Below are positions 52,962-61,626 of a stretch of DNA of 64,000 bases, in pieces. Each line of letters begins with the position of its first letter. The first letter of the stretch is position 1. The notes beneath the pieces were generated by a model. The model had not been told where the DNA came from and did no database searches. It saw only the letters and a program-made list of their open reading frames with translations. The stretch is from contig MKTY01000020.1 of NCBI GenBank assembly GCA_001898485.1, positions 124,001 to 188,000 on the forward strand, read 5' to 3'. The position numbers and the translations under genes are program-made. This DNA comes from Sphingobacteriales bacterium 46-32. GTDB taxonomy: Bacteria > Bacteroidota > Bacteroidia > Chitinophagales > Chitinophagaceae.

Positions 52962-54008
52962 TTAATGAATGGTGACACTCATTACAACCCCGGCTTTTCT
53001 GTCGTACGCATATAAAACAGTATCATCATCAGATACTGTAAAACACATAACCGGCCTGTCAAGATTCAGCTTTTTAACCGGTTTGCCATCCCAGCTGTAT
53101 ACATAGATCGTTTCATTATCATTAGGTCTGTCGGTTTCATGCTGTTTGCCGGAATATAACAGGTAAATAAACCCGTCTGTAACGGCGCCATTCGAAAAAG
53201 CGAAGCGGGTTTTATCGGTACGTACCGACACGTCGACACCTGCTGTCTGAAAAGGCTCAAAGGCAAAATCAAAGTTTTCCGGCCCCTTTATGAGTTTACT
53301 GGTTTGGGTTGCGAGGTCAAAAATTTCTATCCGGTCGCTGAAACGTGAGGCCAGCACCATTTTTTCGCCTGCAGGTTTCAGAAAAAGAAAACCTTCCTGG
53401 GCATGCTTCCACGAACCAAAAGGTACTCCGGCCGGTTCTTTATCAAACGCACCATACAGTTCCATATCTTTTCCCGAAACCAGATCAAGCTCTTCTACCT
53501 TGGATGGTGTAAGCTGTGCGCCGGCTCCCAGTAAACGGTTGCCAGTTGCTAATTGTACGGAATAAAAAAAGCGAGGCAACCGATATTCTTTTAATACAGC
53601 AGAGTCCTTTCCAGCTTTATTCTTCAGGAGTTCCGCGGTAACCAGCTTATCAAGTACCACATCATGTACCCATATTTTATTTTTCTGAATAACCCCGGCC
53701 GACATTGCCCCTGCTATCTGTCCGTAACCCTGACCGGCTTCTATCAGTCCGCCAGATAATTTCTGACCGGCAGACGAGTAGCGATAAAAAACATAATCAC
53801 CCGAATTCCCTTCGTCCCAGATATACAACAAAGAGTCTACCAGAAACATTCTGCGGGCTACGGGTTCTTTCATGCGGAAGACGGTTTTTAAAACCAGGCG
53901 GGTTTCTTCCGGAAATTTCGAAAAGCTGACCACCTCTGCCCCGCTTTGCGCCTGCCCCGGCAGACAATAACAGCCTGCGATTAAACAAAATAATAATTTC
54001 GTTTTCAT
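52962..54008 (-). CDS. Secreted TolB-like six-bladed beta-propeller protein
   Basis: This 348-residue protein has a signal peptide (LLFCLIAGCYCLPGQAQ). Repeated blade-like units follow, such as RMFLVDSLLYIWDEGN, KNKIWVHDVVLDKLV, SDRIEIFDLATQTSKLI and ETIYVYSWDGKPVKKL. The 'F.Dg.LyI.D' pattern fits the TolB-like 6-bladed propeller group of Bacteroidota (BF2222-type). It is the last gene of the GLPGLI operon, 5 bp after the receptor-like gene. It likely binds a periplasmic or surface ligand; no enzymatic motif is seen. Confidence 0.72.
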   Translation of the reverse strand: MKTKLLFCLIAGCYCLPGQAQSGAEVVSFSKFPEETRLVLKTVFRMKEPVARRMFLVDSLLYIWDEGNSGDYVFYRYSSAGQKLSGGLIEAGQGYGQIAGAMSAGVIQKNKIWVHDVVLDKLVTAELLKNKAGKDSAVLKEYRLPRFFYSVQLATGNRLLGAGAQLTPSKVEELDLVSGKDMELYGAFDKEPAGVPFGSWKHAQEGFLFLKPAGEKMVLASRFSDRIEIFDLATQTSKLIKGPENFDFAFEPFQTAGVDVSVRTDKTRFAFSNGAVTDGFIYLLYSGKQHETDRPNDNETIYVYSWDGKPVKKLNLDRPVMCFTVSDDDTVLYAYDRKAGVVMSVTIH

Positions 54009-54013
54009 ATGTA

Positions 54014-56683
54014 CTAGAGATTAAAAGTAGCTCGCAGTATAAAAAGTCTTTGCCTTATATCATACCGGTTCGCCGAAAAAACAGCAGACGAAAGAGAATA
54101 CAATTTATACGTTTTCTGATTGGCTATATTACAAACATCCAGTTCCAGATCAGTTCGCCATTTGGCCAGCCGGTAGCGGGCATTAAGATCAAGGAATACA
54201 TAGTTGACTGTTGACACACCAGGTTGACGGCTGTAAATATGCGTAGCTTTCGCATTCACCAGAAACCCTGCAAAAACGGAATATCCGGTTGCGAGATTTT
54301 GCTGCAATCGCAGCATCTTATTGGCACCGGTCGCCTGTCCGCGGCTGAGTCGCAGTTTGCTGCTGCTCCAGAGTACGGCGCCATTATAGCTCACCGATAA
54401 CTTTTTAAACAACTTTGTCTCCACTCCAGCCGCCACCTCACGGCTGGTATTATAAAACGGAAGCAATTCATTGTTGATATATTGCTCGTAGCGGCCCTTA
54501 TTGAAACCAGCTTTTAGGGATGCTGTCGTTTTCAGCGCAAAAATATACTTACTAATACCGGCTGATGTCTGAAAAGCACTTTGATCGTTGGAATAAGGCA
54601 AAAGAACCGTCTTCTGAACATTATCTGTCAGTATGCTCGACAGGATAGAATTAGCTCTTATCTTATTGTAACTAACCACAGCATTGATGAAGAGCATGCT
54701 GATGGAGCGCTGGAAATTATAAAACAAGCGGGGGCCGGTACTGTATCTTTCCTGGAGAGCTGCATCGTTGGCAAAAAGACTGCGATAGTTGGTCAGGATC
54801 GCACCGCGGTAAATACCAGATATATTACCCACGTTGTTGGTGTAGCTATAGCTTAACTCCACATAATTTTCTGCCCCTGTCATAAGTTTTACCGCCCCAG
54901 TCGGGTTAAACAAAAACTGGCGCTGCTTCTCATTAAGCAGGTATTCTTTTTGGCGATAATGAATGCCCTGCTGAATAAGCGGCAATGACAGACGAAGTTG
55001 CCAGCGGTTATTACCGAACCGGTAAACCGGATTAAGATAAAAACGCGACCGGCTCCATCTTAATGCATTTCCCGCATCTCCTTTATAGACTGTCTCTGTA
55101 GCATCGGACTGCAGTAGCGATAGTGTGGAATTCAGATCCTGCTCTTCCTGAACATATCCAACTTCATACGTCTGGCTCACCAGCGCCTTACGGGGCATAT
55201 AGGATACATATACGTGACTGAATAAGGTAGGCGTAGCCGCTTTTTGCAGAATAGCCTCAAATGGCAGTCCTTCATTAAGCAGGTCGGCATTCAATCCGGT
55301 ATCAATACGCAGACGCTGGGGATTATTGTAGCTGTTGACATACCAGTTAATACTGATAATACCTTTTTTCACCGCCGGAGTCCAGTTAAAATGATTGGAA
55401 ATATCAAACGTCCGGCTACGCAGATACTGATAAAAAGCATGGCCATTCAAATCCATATTACTGGCATTGCGCTCGCCAGCAAAATTTAAGCGCAGGGTAT
55501 TATTCAGGTAATACTTTTGTTTATTTATCATCAGGTTGAGCGCTGTATTGAACTGATAGGGTTTGCGCACCGAGGATTGATTTTCGTAGTACCGGATGGT
55601 ATCGGCACCCAGGTAGTTATCGACCATACTGGCATAATTAAACCGGTTACGGTCAACCAGCAGTTGCATATTGAGGCGCCATTGAAGTTTCCGCTTAGTG
55701 TTAAAGAGATTGTTGATACTAATAAGACCAGATCGGTTGAAATAAAAATTTTTGCGGGGAATATCGGGGCTACCTGCTGTACCGGCAGACAGCAATGTTT
55801 TGGGGCGTGTATTGCCCGTTTCGTCAAGAAAAGATGATGCGCCAAACTGCGCAATATCTCCTGTGTAATCGATGCCGGTATTATTCGCTTTGAGCGAATT
55901 GATCATTTTGATTTTTTTATTGAGCAGTATCAGATCCGTTCCCGTATCAAATAAGCCGGGCAGGCCGGCACCTGCCATGACCTGGCCGGAGAGTTTTATA
56001 CTGTTCTCATCTTTCAGTACCAGGTTGAGGGCAACATTATCTGTAGCCACTTTATCCTGCAGTACTTTTACCGGCTGATGGTTTTGTATCACCTCTATCG
56101 ATTTGATCATGTCTTTGTTAACAGCTTTTGTAGCCAGCTGATACCGGCCATCCATCAGATTATCACCGTCTATATACAGGTTAAAGATGGGCCGGCCATT
56201 ATAATAGATCATACCATTTTCACCTACCGTAAGCCCGGGCAACCTTTTGATTACATCACCAATGCTCCTATCTTCTTCACGCGAAAAAGAGCTGACATTG
56301 TAACTCAGCGTATCGCCTCTTGAGTTGATGAGCGGTTTATTCCGGGTCTTTACTTCGGGGAGTGATACAACTTTACGTACCAGCGAAAAATCATAATTCT
56401 CCCGGCCTGGCTGCAACACCTGTTTCACCGCTTCGTAGCTGAGGTTGCTTATCTCCAGGTAAAGCTGACTCAGCTGCTGGCTGTCGGGAAGGCTGAAACG
56501 ATATTGTCCCTGCTGATCGCTATAGGCAAACGCAACCACTTTACCACCGTTGTTTTTGAGCAGTACGGTAATATGCGCCAGTGGCTGACCAGTGTGATCG
56601 GCCAGCCGGCCGGCCACCTGTTTTTGCCCGGATACATTTGTATGCAGCGCTAAAAGAGCAGCAATTAGCCAAAAGCCTTTCAT
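54014..56683 (-). CDS. TonB-dependent receptor-like outer membrane beta-barrel protein
   Basis: This 889-residue protein has a signal peptide (MKGFWLIAALLALHTNVSGQ) and a carboxypeptidase-regulatory-like domain (VAGRLADHTGQPLAHITVLL). A plug-like region follows (RSIGDVIKRLPGLTVGENGMIYYNGRPI, split as RSIGDVIKRLPGLTV and YYNGRPIFNLYIDG), then a long barrel ending LRATFNL with a C-terminal aromatic. It lacks an STN domain and SusD partner. The start overlaps the GLPGLI gene by 4 bp. Such barrel/GLPGLI pairs are frequent in Bacteroidota, with unknown substrate. Expression is probably under the BlaI-type operators. Confidence 0.85.
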   Translation of the reverse strand: MKGFWLIAALLALHTNVSGQKQVAGRLADHTGQPLAHITVLLKNNGGKVVAFAYSDQQGQYRFSLPDSQQLSQLYLEISNLSYEAVKQVLQPGRENYDFSLVRKVVSLPEVKTRNKPLINSRGDTLSYNVSSFSREEDRSIGDVIKRLPGLTVGENGMIYYNGRPIFNLYIDGDNLMDGRYQLATKAVNKDMIKSIEVIQNHQPVKVLQDKVATDNVALNLVLKDENSIKLSGQVMAGAGLPGLFDTGTDLILLNKKIKMINSLKANNTGIDYTGDIAQFGASSFLDETGNTRPKTLLSAGTAGSPDIPRKNFYFNRSGLISINNLFNTKRKLQWRLNMQLLVDRNRFNYASMVDNYLGADTIRYYENQSSVRKPYQFNTALNLMINKQKYYLNNTLRLNFAGERNASNMDLNGHAFYQYLRSRTFDISNHFNWTPAVKKGIISINWYVNSYNNPQRLRIDTGLNADLLNEGLPFEAILQKAATPTLFSHVYVSYMPRKALVSQTYEVGYVQEEQDLNSTLSLLQSDATETVYKGDAGNALRWSRSRFYLNPVYRFGNNRWQLRLSLPLIQQGIHYRQKEYLLNEKQRQFLFNPTGAVKLMTGAENYVELSYSYTNNVGNISGIYRGAILTNYRSLFANDAALQERYSTGPRLFYNFQRSISMLFINAVVSYNKIRANSILSSILTDNVQKTVLLPYSNDQSAFQTSAGISKYIFALKTTASLKAGFNKGRYEQYINNELLPFYNTSREVAAGVETKLFKKLSVSYNGAVLWSSSKLRLSRGQATGANKMLRLQQNLATGYSVFAGFLVNAKATHIYSRQPGVSTVNYVFLDLNARYRLAKWRTDLELDVCNIANQKTYKLYSLSSAVFSANRYDIRQRLFILRATFNL

Positions 56684-57561
56684 CGCTTTTTCAGTTCAAT
56701 TGGATTATTGTTGCGGAGTTTAGCTTCTTTTTTATTTTTCTCAATCAACTGAGCCGCTTCTTCTCCTGTACCGGATGTACCCGATCCATCGCGATAGGCT
56801 AGTTTAACAGTAGGTGAGCCGGGGGGTAACTGCGCCTGCATACTGGCTACCGGATTCTCATAAAATGCGTCTTTAGCTTTGGCGAATGCAGCTTCGCTTA
56901 CTTTAATCGGTTTTTTGCGGCCATATCCCAGATCTGTTCCGAGACTGTCTTTATAAATCTCTTTCACCAGGAACTGTACTTCCTTTTTATCATCTTCCAC
57001 TTCGAGTATAAGACCCGGTAAGCCGGAAAACTTCCACGGTCCGCATTGAAACGGAAGTTCGCTGGTAAACCAGGCCGTGTAATTGCGGCCAGCATAGTAA
57101 CCTGTGGCTTTCTGACAGGTATAGGCATCAATCTGTCGTGTTTCATCTTTTACCTTCCAGTCTATCTGAGGCAGCTTTCCTTCCATGAGATAGCGCTGCA
57201 TACCCAGTGAGGCGGTGACGTCAAGTTTTTTGGCGCCGGGGTACTGGTACAGTTCAATTTCAGTGATACCGGGACCATTCACTACTGCCATTGGACGGCC
57301 TACAGCGACTACTGTAGGACCTCCACCGGTATTAACAGGCTCGGGCCGCGGTTTATTGGCAGCTCGTATATACTTACTGCTGGTCTGCCCCAGCATTAAA
57401 AGCATGTCTTCGACCAATGGCCGGTCACGATGGTTCGTGTCATTTACATGTACGGTTTTATATATTACATTCAGTACCACCTGTTCTGCTTCCTGCGCAA
57501 AAGCCTGATTAAAAGATAAAATTGATAGCAATAAAACAAATAATATTGATTTCATAATCAT
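56680..57561 (-). CDS. GLPGLI-family secreted protein
   Basis: This 293-residue protein has a signal peptide ending AFAQ and the motif that names the family, FSGLPGLILEVED (GLPGLI at residues 180-185). Preceding it are the common YTAWFTSELPFQCGPWKF and TRQIDAYTCQKATGYYAGR. The family is widespread and uncharacterised in Bacteroidota, usually encoded beside a TonB-receptor-like barrel as here (4-bp overlap with the next gene). It is the first gene of the operon, and its promoter carries two BlaI-type operators. A second ATG lies two codons in. The C-terminus is a charged, Lys/Glu-rich helix. Confidence 0.9.
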   Translation of the reverse strand: MIMKSILFVLLLSILSFNQAFAQEAEQVVLNVIYKTVHVNDTNHRDRPLVEDMLLMLGQTSSKYIRAANKPRPEPVNTGGGPTVVAVGRPMAVVNGPGITEIELYQYPGAKKLDVTASLGMQRYLMEGKLPQIDWKVKDETRQIDAYTCQKATGYYAGRNYTAWFTSELPFQCGPWKFSGLPGLILEVEDDKKEVQFLVKEIYKDSLGTDLGYGRKKPIKVSEAAFAKAKDAFYENPVASMQAQLPPGSPTVKLAYRDGSGTSGTGEEAAQLIEKNKKEAKLRNNNPIELKKR

Positions 57562-57570
57562 TAATTTATG

Positions 57571-57606
57571 TTACGATACTTTCGTAAAACTACGACTATA
57601 TCGTAA
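57571..57606 (-). promoter_or_regulatory. Tandem BlaI-type operators and promoter of the GLPGLI operon
   Basis: TTACGAT-ACT-TTCGTAA (57571-57587, one mismatch to the palindrome at 51253) and CTACGAC-TAT-ATCGTAA (57590-57606, three mismatches) lie 10 bp upstream of the GLPGLI start. They are 19 bp apart start to start, exactly as in the blaI promoter. On the minus strand TAGTTTTA overlaps the proximal site as a -7-like element, mirroring TAACTTTA there. Confidence 0.72.
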
Positions 57607-57648
57607 ATAAACAAATCATTTTTTTTTTGAGAAGGTTGACCCACAAAA

Positions 57649-57676
57649 AAGCGTACCGGCTAAAGCCGGTACGCTT
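57649..57676 (-). terminator. Intrinsic terminator after the SRPBCC gene
   Basis: AAGCGTACCGGC-TAAA-GCCGGTACGCTT is a perfect 12-bp stem with a 4-nt loop. On the minus strand it continues into a run of T (TTTTTT). It ends the cupin/SRPBCC transcript before the GLPGLI promoter. Confidence 0.9.
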
Positions 57677-57701
57677 GTAATGTGTCTCGTCAAAGATGGT
57701 C

Positions 57702-58169
57702 TCAGCGCATCATTCGCGCCAATTCCCCCTCCAGCTTATCCATATTTTCTTCATTCTTTTCGGTGATGATACCACGTAGCTTTCTGCACTCTTCAGAGTA
57801 GGTGAATTTCATTTTAAAAACTACCCTCGTTTTATCAGCTGCGAGTGATTCAAACAAGGCTTCGACCTGAAACTCATGCGGCGCACCTTCATGATTCCAC
57901 ACTACCTGAGCCGGTGGATCGATCTGCACAAAAGTGCACTCATTGGGATAATTCGTCTTATCAGGTGCCTGGATCACAAACATCCACTTACCGCCTGGAC
58001 GCAGATCGTATTTATCAATAATCGTTGTAAATCCTGACGGCCCCCACCAGTTTTGCAAATGTACAGGATGGGTCCAGGCTTTAAAAACGATATCCTGTGG
58101 CGCATTTACCACACGGGTAGTAATAATAGTATCAGACTCGGGTATTTGCCATATGCTGATTTTCTCCAT
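57702..58169 (-). CDS. SRPBCC/AHSA1-domain protein
   Basis: This protein has 155 residues from ATG 58167-58169 (MEKISIWQI). It is a START-like hydrophobic-pocket protein: TRVVNAPQDIVFKAWTHP, QNWWGPSGFTTI and PGGKWMFVIQAPDKTNY are characteristic AHSA1 stretches. Members bind hydrophobic ligands or act as stress-related proteins or coactivators. The substrate is unknown. It follows the cupin gene after 10 bp, so the two are co-transcribed. It ends at a strong terminator. Confidence 0.87.
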   Translation of the reverse strand: MEKISIWQIPESDTIITTRVVNAPQDIVFKAWTHPVHLQNWWGPSGFTTIIDKYDLRPGGKWMFVIQAPDKTNYPNECTFVQIDPPAQVVWNHEGAPHEFQVEALFESLAADKTRVVFKMKFTYSEECRKLRGIITEKNEENMDKLEGELARMMR

Positions 58170-58179
58170 GGCAATTGTT

Positions 58180-58554
58180 TTATATCCAGTCCTGGGTTTT
58201 AACGGTGAGTTCGGTTTCGACCTCACCGGTATGCTGTGTTCCTTTGGGTTCAAACAGGAGATTGAAGACTACTTCGCCATTGGTTCTGGGGCGATGTTCC
58301 ACCCCCTTAGGCACTATCAGTATCTCCCCTTCGCTCACATGCACGGTACGGCCATCGCTGAAATCCATAATGAGCGTGCCTTTGAATACCATGAACAGCT
58401 CATCTTCATTTTCATGACTGTGCCATACAAACTCGTCTTTGAGTTTGCATAGTTTCACATACTGGCCATTGAGTTCACCAATTATATGCGGTGTCCATAA
58501 TTTGTCGAAAAGGGAGAATTTTTCTGCGATGTTGATAGCCGCAATTTCCTGCAT
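58180..58554 (-). CDS. Cupin-domain protein
   Basis: This 124-residue small protein is built around one cupin barrel: VWHSHENEDELFMVFKG (metal ligands His, His, Glu) and the second motif GEILIVPKGVEHRP (His). No extra domain is present. Single-domain cupins may be dioxygenases, isomerases or ligand sensors, and nothing here distinguishes these. It is the first gene of a two-gene transcript with the SRPBCC protein, divergent from the zinc-ribbon gene at 58648. Confidence 0.88.
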   Translation of the reverse strand: MQEIAAINIAEKFSLFDKLWTPHIIGELNGQYVKLCKLKDEFVWHSHENEDELFMVFKGTLIMDFSDGRTVHVSEGEILIVPKGVEHRPRTNGEVVFNLLFEPKGTQHTGEVETELTVKTQDWI

Positions 58555-58647
58555 GACGTAAATTTTATTTCATTAGGAGAAAAGATACAAAATAAAACAT
58601 TCTGTATATTGTAAATCACCGACATACAAAAAAGACCGTAACCATCA

Positions 58648-59229
58648 ATGTTTACCCCTCCCGATAAGACACTGATCCGATATTTACTTGATAATTATAT
58701 CCAGCTAGTACTGGTTGAAAATAAACAAGAATATAAAAGATTAAGAGACAGTCCATCCGATGACATGAATAGCAATAGACAAAAAAGGTACGATCTCGAA
58801 TTATTTGAAAAAAACATGGCAGAAAAAATACTGCAAGAATATGCCTATGATGTGATTGTCAACAAATGTCCTAACTGCCAACAGCTTGCAAGACCCCCCT
58901 TTGCCAGACAATGTCCGCATTGTTTCCATTCCTGGCATGGCAACTCAGCATCTTTCAAGATCAATCATACCATGAAACTTACCGGGAGAGGATTTTATAT
59001 CATTGGAAAACATGTGTCCGGCGCAATAAAAGCAGGTATGAAAATAGCCTTCGATCAAATAGGCATAGCTAAAACAGGTGCCATCATGTCATTTGAGTTT
59101 GTAAGAGGCCCGAGAGGGTTAAAAAATATTGAAGAAATAGGTCTTGAAATTGAAGGCCTAACAGAACAAGAAGAAAAAGAAATATCACTCAACTGTCCTT
59201 ACTTGATCCCGGTTCCTGTTGTTAAATAA
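58648..59229 (+). CDS. Unknown zinc-ribbon protein with a possible EF-Tu domain-2-like barrel
   Basis: This 193-residue soluble protein has a charged helical N-terminus (about 1-70) and a zinc ribbon (CPNC at 74-77 and CPHC at 89-92). A C-terminal region follows with KLTGRGFYIIGKHVSGAIKAG and MSFEFVRGPRGLKNIEEIGLEI. The latter has the strand pattern and Gly spacing of the EF-Tu domain II barrel ('GrG...G.v..G.i..Gd'). This fold guess is by eye and needs a profile search. No relatives are recognised. It is monocistronic and divergent from the cupin gene. Confidence 0.6.
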   Translation: MFTPPDKTLIRYLLDNYIQLVLVENKQEYKRLRDSPSDDMNSNRQKRYDLELFEKNMAEKILQEYAYDVIVNKCPNCQQLARPPFARQCPHCFHSWHGNSASFKINHTMKLTGRGFYIIGKHVSGAIKAGMKIAFDQIGIAKTGAIMSFEFVRGPRGLKNIEEIGLEIEGLTEQEEKEISLNCPYLIPVPVVK

Positions 59230-59335
59230 AAAATCATATCACGTAATTCTCTTATAGAGAATTAACTACCTGCACCGGGGTCCTAAATAACTGCACAAAT
59301 AGCCAATGCGTATATTTGAAATATAAAACCGGCTG

Positions 59336-60043
59336 ATGCGAGAAATTTTCCAACGACAGGGATTTTTCATCAAAGAAGATATCTTGTCAGCAGAGCAAAT
59401 AGATGAACTGACTTTTATCATAGAAAACAGTGCGTCTGTAAAGTCTGTAAACGCCAGCTTTCGTCGTTCTGCCGGCCTTTTTGCAATCAGAAAAATTTTA
59501 CTGGAAATTCCTGGCATCCTGGATCTGCTAAAACAGACCGGCTTGTTCCAGTTTATTGAAAATTCTTTTGGCAAGGATTATTTCATCGTAAAATCCATTT
59601 ACTTTAATAAGCCTGCCGCATCCAATTGGTTTGTGGCGTGGCACCAGGACCTGACTATTTCCGTTAAAGAAAAAGCCGATATTGACGGCTTTGGGCCATG
59701 GACGGTAAAACCTGGCCAATTTGCAGTACAACCACCGTTGTCAATTCTCGAAGATAATTTTACAGTACGCCTGCACCTGGATAATACAACGGTACAAAAC
59801 GGTGCATTAAAAGTAGTACCTGGCTCGCATAGAAAGGGGATATACAGAACCGGGGATAAGAATTGGTCTTCTGAAAACGAAGTTATATGCGAAGTGCCTG
59901 CAGGAGGCATGATGTTGATGAAGCCTTTATTATTACATTCTTCTTCCCGCAGCACCAACAATCAGCAGCGGCGGGTCATTCATATTGAATTTAGCCGTCA
60001 AACGTTGCCTGCGCCATTAAGATGGAGTGAAATGATTGAGTAA
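59336..60043 (+). CDS. PhyH-family Fe(II)/2-oxoglutarate dioxygenase
   Basis: This 235-residue protein has the facial triad of the phytanoyl-CoA hydroxylase family: WHQD (His103, Asp105) and the distal LLLHSSSRS (His201). The 2-oxoglutarate-binding Arg is in QQRRVIHIEF (Arg212/213). LHLDNTTVQNGALKVVPGSH is a family hallmark. It would hydroxylate an unknown small molecule. The gene is alone, 106 bp after the zinc-ribbon gene and convergent with the globin gene 32 bp downstream. Confidence 0.87.
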   Translation: MREIFQRQGFFIKEDILSAEQIDELTFIIENSASVKSVNASFRRSAGLFAIRKILLEIPGILDLLKQTGLFQFIENSFGKDYFIVKSIYFNKPAASNWFVAWHQDLTISVKEKADIDGFGPWTVKPGQFAVQPPLSILEDNFTVRLHLDNTTVQNGALKVVPGSHRKGIYRTGDKNWSSENEVICEVPAGGMMLMKPLLLHSSSRSTNNQQRRVIHIEFSRQTLPAPLRWSEMIE

Positions 60044-60075
60044 GAAAAATATTACCTCCTTTTGCCTTATACCCT

Positions 60076-60507
60076 CTACCTTCCCCCTTCCACCCTTTCT
60101 CCTGCCGCAATCATTGCTTCGGCCAGCTGCTGATAGCATTTTCGCCAGGCAGATTCCACTGCCGGGTTCCAGTCGGTTCCCAAACCCTGCTGTAATGTCC
60201 ACAATAATGCATTGCCTACCACTTTATAGTGCCCGGGCCTTACGCCGTACTCCACATGCCGGCGGGCCATTGCTGCTATATCTCCCGATAAAACCGATAT
60301 GTCATCCAGATTTGCCACTATACCACTCAGCATATCCACCAGCTTTTTATACTGTGCATTCATTTCTGCAGGAAACATTTTCCGTACAGCCGGTGCATCT
60401 GCAAACAGCTTGCTGTAAAATGCATCCCCAACTATGTCGGGATTGATACTTCGGAAAATCTTCCAGGTTCTTCGGATAATTGTAATTTCCTGTTGTGTCA
60501 TAACCAT
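60076..60507 (-). CDS. Single-domain bacterial globin
   Basis: This 143-residue haem protein fits a three-over-three globin of the Vitreoscilla type. FYSKLFADAPAVRKMFP gives the B/CD region (CD1 Phe45), NAQYKKLV carries the distal Gln52, and ARRHVEYGVRPGHYKVV contains the proximal His84. No reductase domain is attached. Possible roles are oxygen binding or NO detoxification. ATG at 60505-60507 or two codons later. It is convergent with the PhyH gene. Confidence 0.88.
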   Translation of the reverse strand: MVMTQQEITIIRRTWKIFRSINPDIVGDAFYSKLFADAPAVRKMFPAEMNAQYKKLVDMLSGIVANLDDISVLSGDIAAMARRHVEYGVRPGHYKVVGNALLWTLQQGLGTDWNPAVESAWRKCYQQLAEAMIAAGERVEGGR

Positions 60508-60628
60508 CGTTCTTTTTCAAAATTGAAGCCGAAAGGCCTGCCCGTCAAAACTTCTTTATTGAAATGTAGATATAAAGGGTTGAGGCGGCTATAATACCGA
60601 TCCGGTCATTCAGAGGAGTCTCAAATAC

Positions 60629-60658
60629 AAAGCGGCCTGCCGCACGGCAGGCCGCTTT
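60629..60658 (-). terminator. Strong intrinsic terminator after the YD-like lipoprotein gene
   Basis: AAAGCGGCCTGCCG-CA-CGGCAGGCCGCTTT is a perfect 14-bp stem. It lies 55 bp downstream of the 60713-61468 stop on the minus strand and is followed there by TGTATTTG. On the plus strand it ends in TTTT. Confidence 0.88.
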
Positions 60659-60712
60659 TCATGGATATTAATACAGCCACGCTGTACCCATTTAATCAAA
60701 AACCGACTTTAT

Positions 60713-61468
60713 TTACTCCATTTTGTAGCTCAATACAGCTGTCTTTCCCATCAGGGGAAATTTACGGATCTCTTTAGTAATATATCCTTCTGCATCGACC
60801 TGAAACAAGTTTTGAATATGTGCATACAAAATTCCATCTGCCTTATACTGTTTCACCTCGCTTGTCATATTCTTATATGACTTACCAAATAATCCATCAA
60901 CCCGGTAAAGTGCAAAATAACTGCCGGGCAGGGTATTACTGATCGCCGAGTGAGTAAACTCATATGTATACACCAGCTCGCTTCCGTTGTACTCCTTTGC
61001 GGAAAGTAAATTACCATCCTTTACCTGCAGATCAACGGTGTTGACATTTCCAAAACCGGATGATTTATATTTTACCATATACCCGTTCTGATCATAGCCG
61101 TAATCGATTGCCGTGAGCAGCGTGCCTGCAGCATCGCGCATATCGATGTGCGTTATATACCCTTGTGCATTTCTCGTGCACTCCATTACACGTGCAACCG
61201 AATTGTCGGAGGGCAAACGGAGCGTGATAATCAGTTTTGACGAAGACAGAAAATCAAAACTCTCTGTCCCGGTTTCACTTTTTATGCTGGCTATCCGGCC
61301 ATTTGCATTATACGTCATTTCTGTAATTACAGGTTCCTGGTTTGAGTAGGCATACTCATATTTTACCAACTTCTTACCCGTCTCCTGCGGGCTTACAGCA
61401 TTCCTGTCTTTTTTACATCCCCACAGGGTAGCGGAAGCAATAACGGAAAACAATAAAATTTTTTTCAT
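60713..61468 (-). CDS. Lipoprotein of unknown function, YD/RHS-like strand repeats
   Basis: This protein has 251 residues from ATG 61466-61468. It is a lipoprotein (TLWGC, Cys18). The body has repeats resembling short YD-type units: MTYNANGRIASIKSETG, CTRNAQGYITHIDMRD and YDQNGYMVKYKSSG, each a 'N..G.i..i' strand turn. Such lipoproteins are common and uncharacterised in Bacteroidota. It stands alone on the minus strand, ended by a strong terminator. No enzyme motif. Confidence 0.68.
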   Translation of the reverse strand: MKKILLFSVIASATLWGCKKDRNAVSPQETGKKLVKYEYAYSNQEPVITEMTYNANGRIASIKSETGTESFDFLSSSKLIITLRLPSDNSVARVMECTRNAQGYITHIDMRDAAGTLLTAIDYGYDQNGYMVKYKSSGFGNVNTVDLQVKDGNLLSAKEYNGSELVYTYEFTHSAISNTLPGSYFALYRVDGLFGKSYKNMTSEVKQYKADGILYAHIQNLFQVDAEGYITKEIRKFPLMGKTAVLSYKME

Positions 61469-61626
61469 ACTAAGGTCTTTTGCTGCGCAAATTGCCACAG
61501 ACCAGTCTGGCACAGAAAAAAAGCCAACTGAACCTTCCGGATTTATAATTTAAGTGTGTAAAAAAAAGCTTTGCCCGTGACTGACTTCTTACCGCGGCAC
61601 CGTTTTATCATTAATTTTACCCGGCT

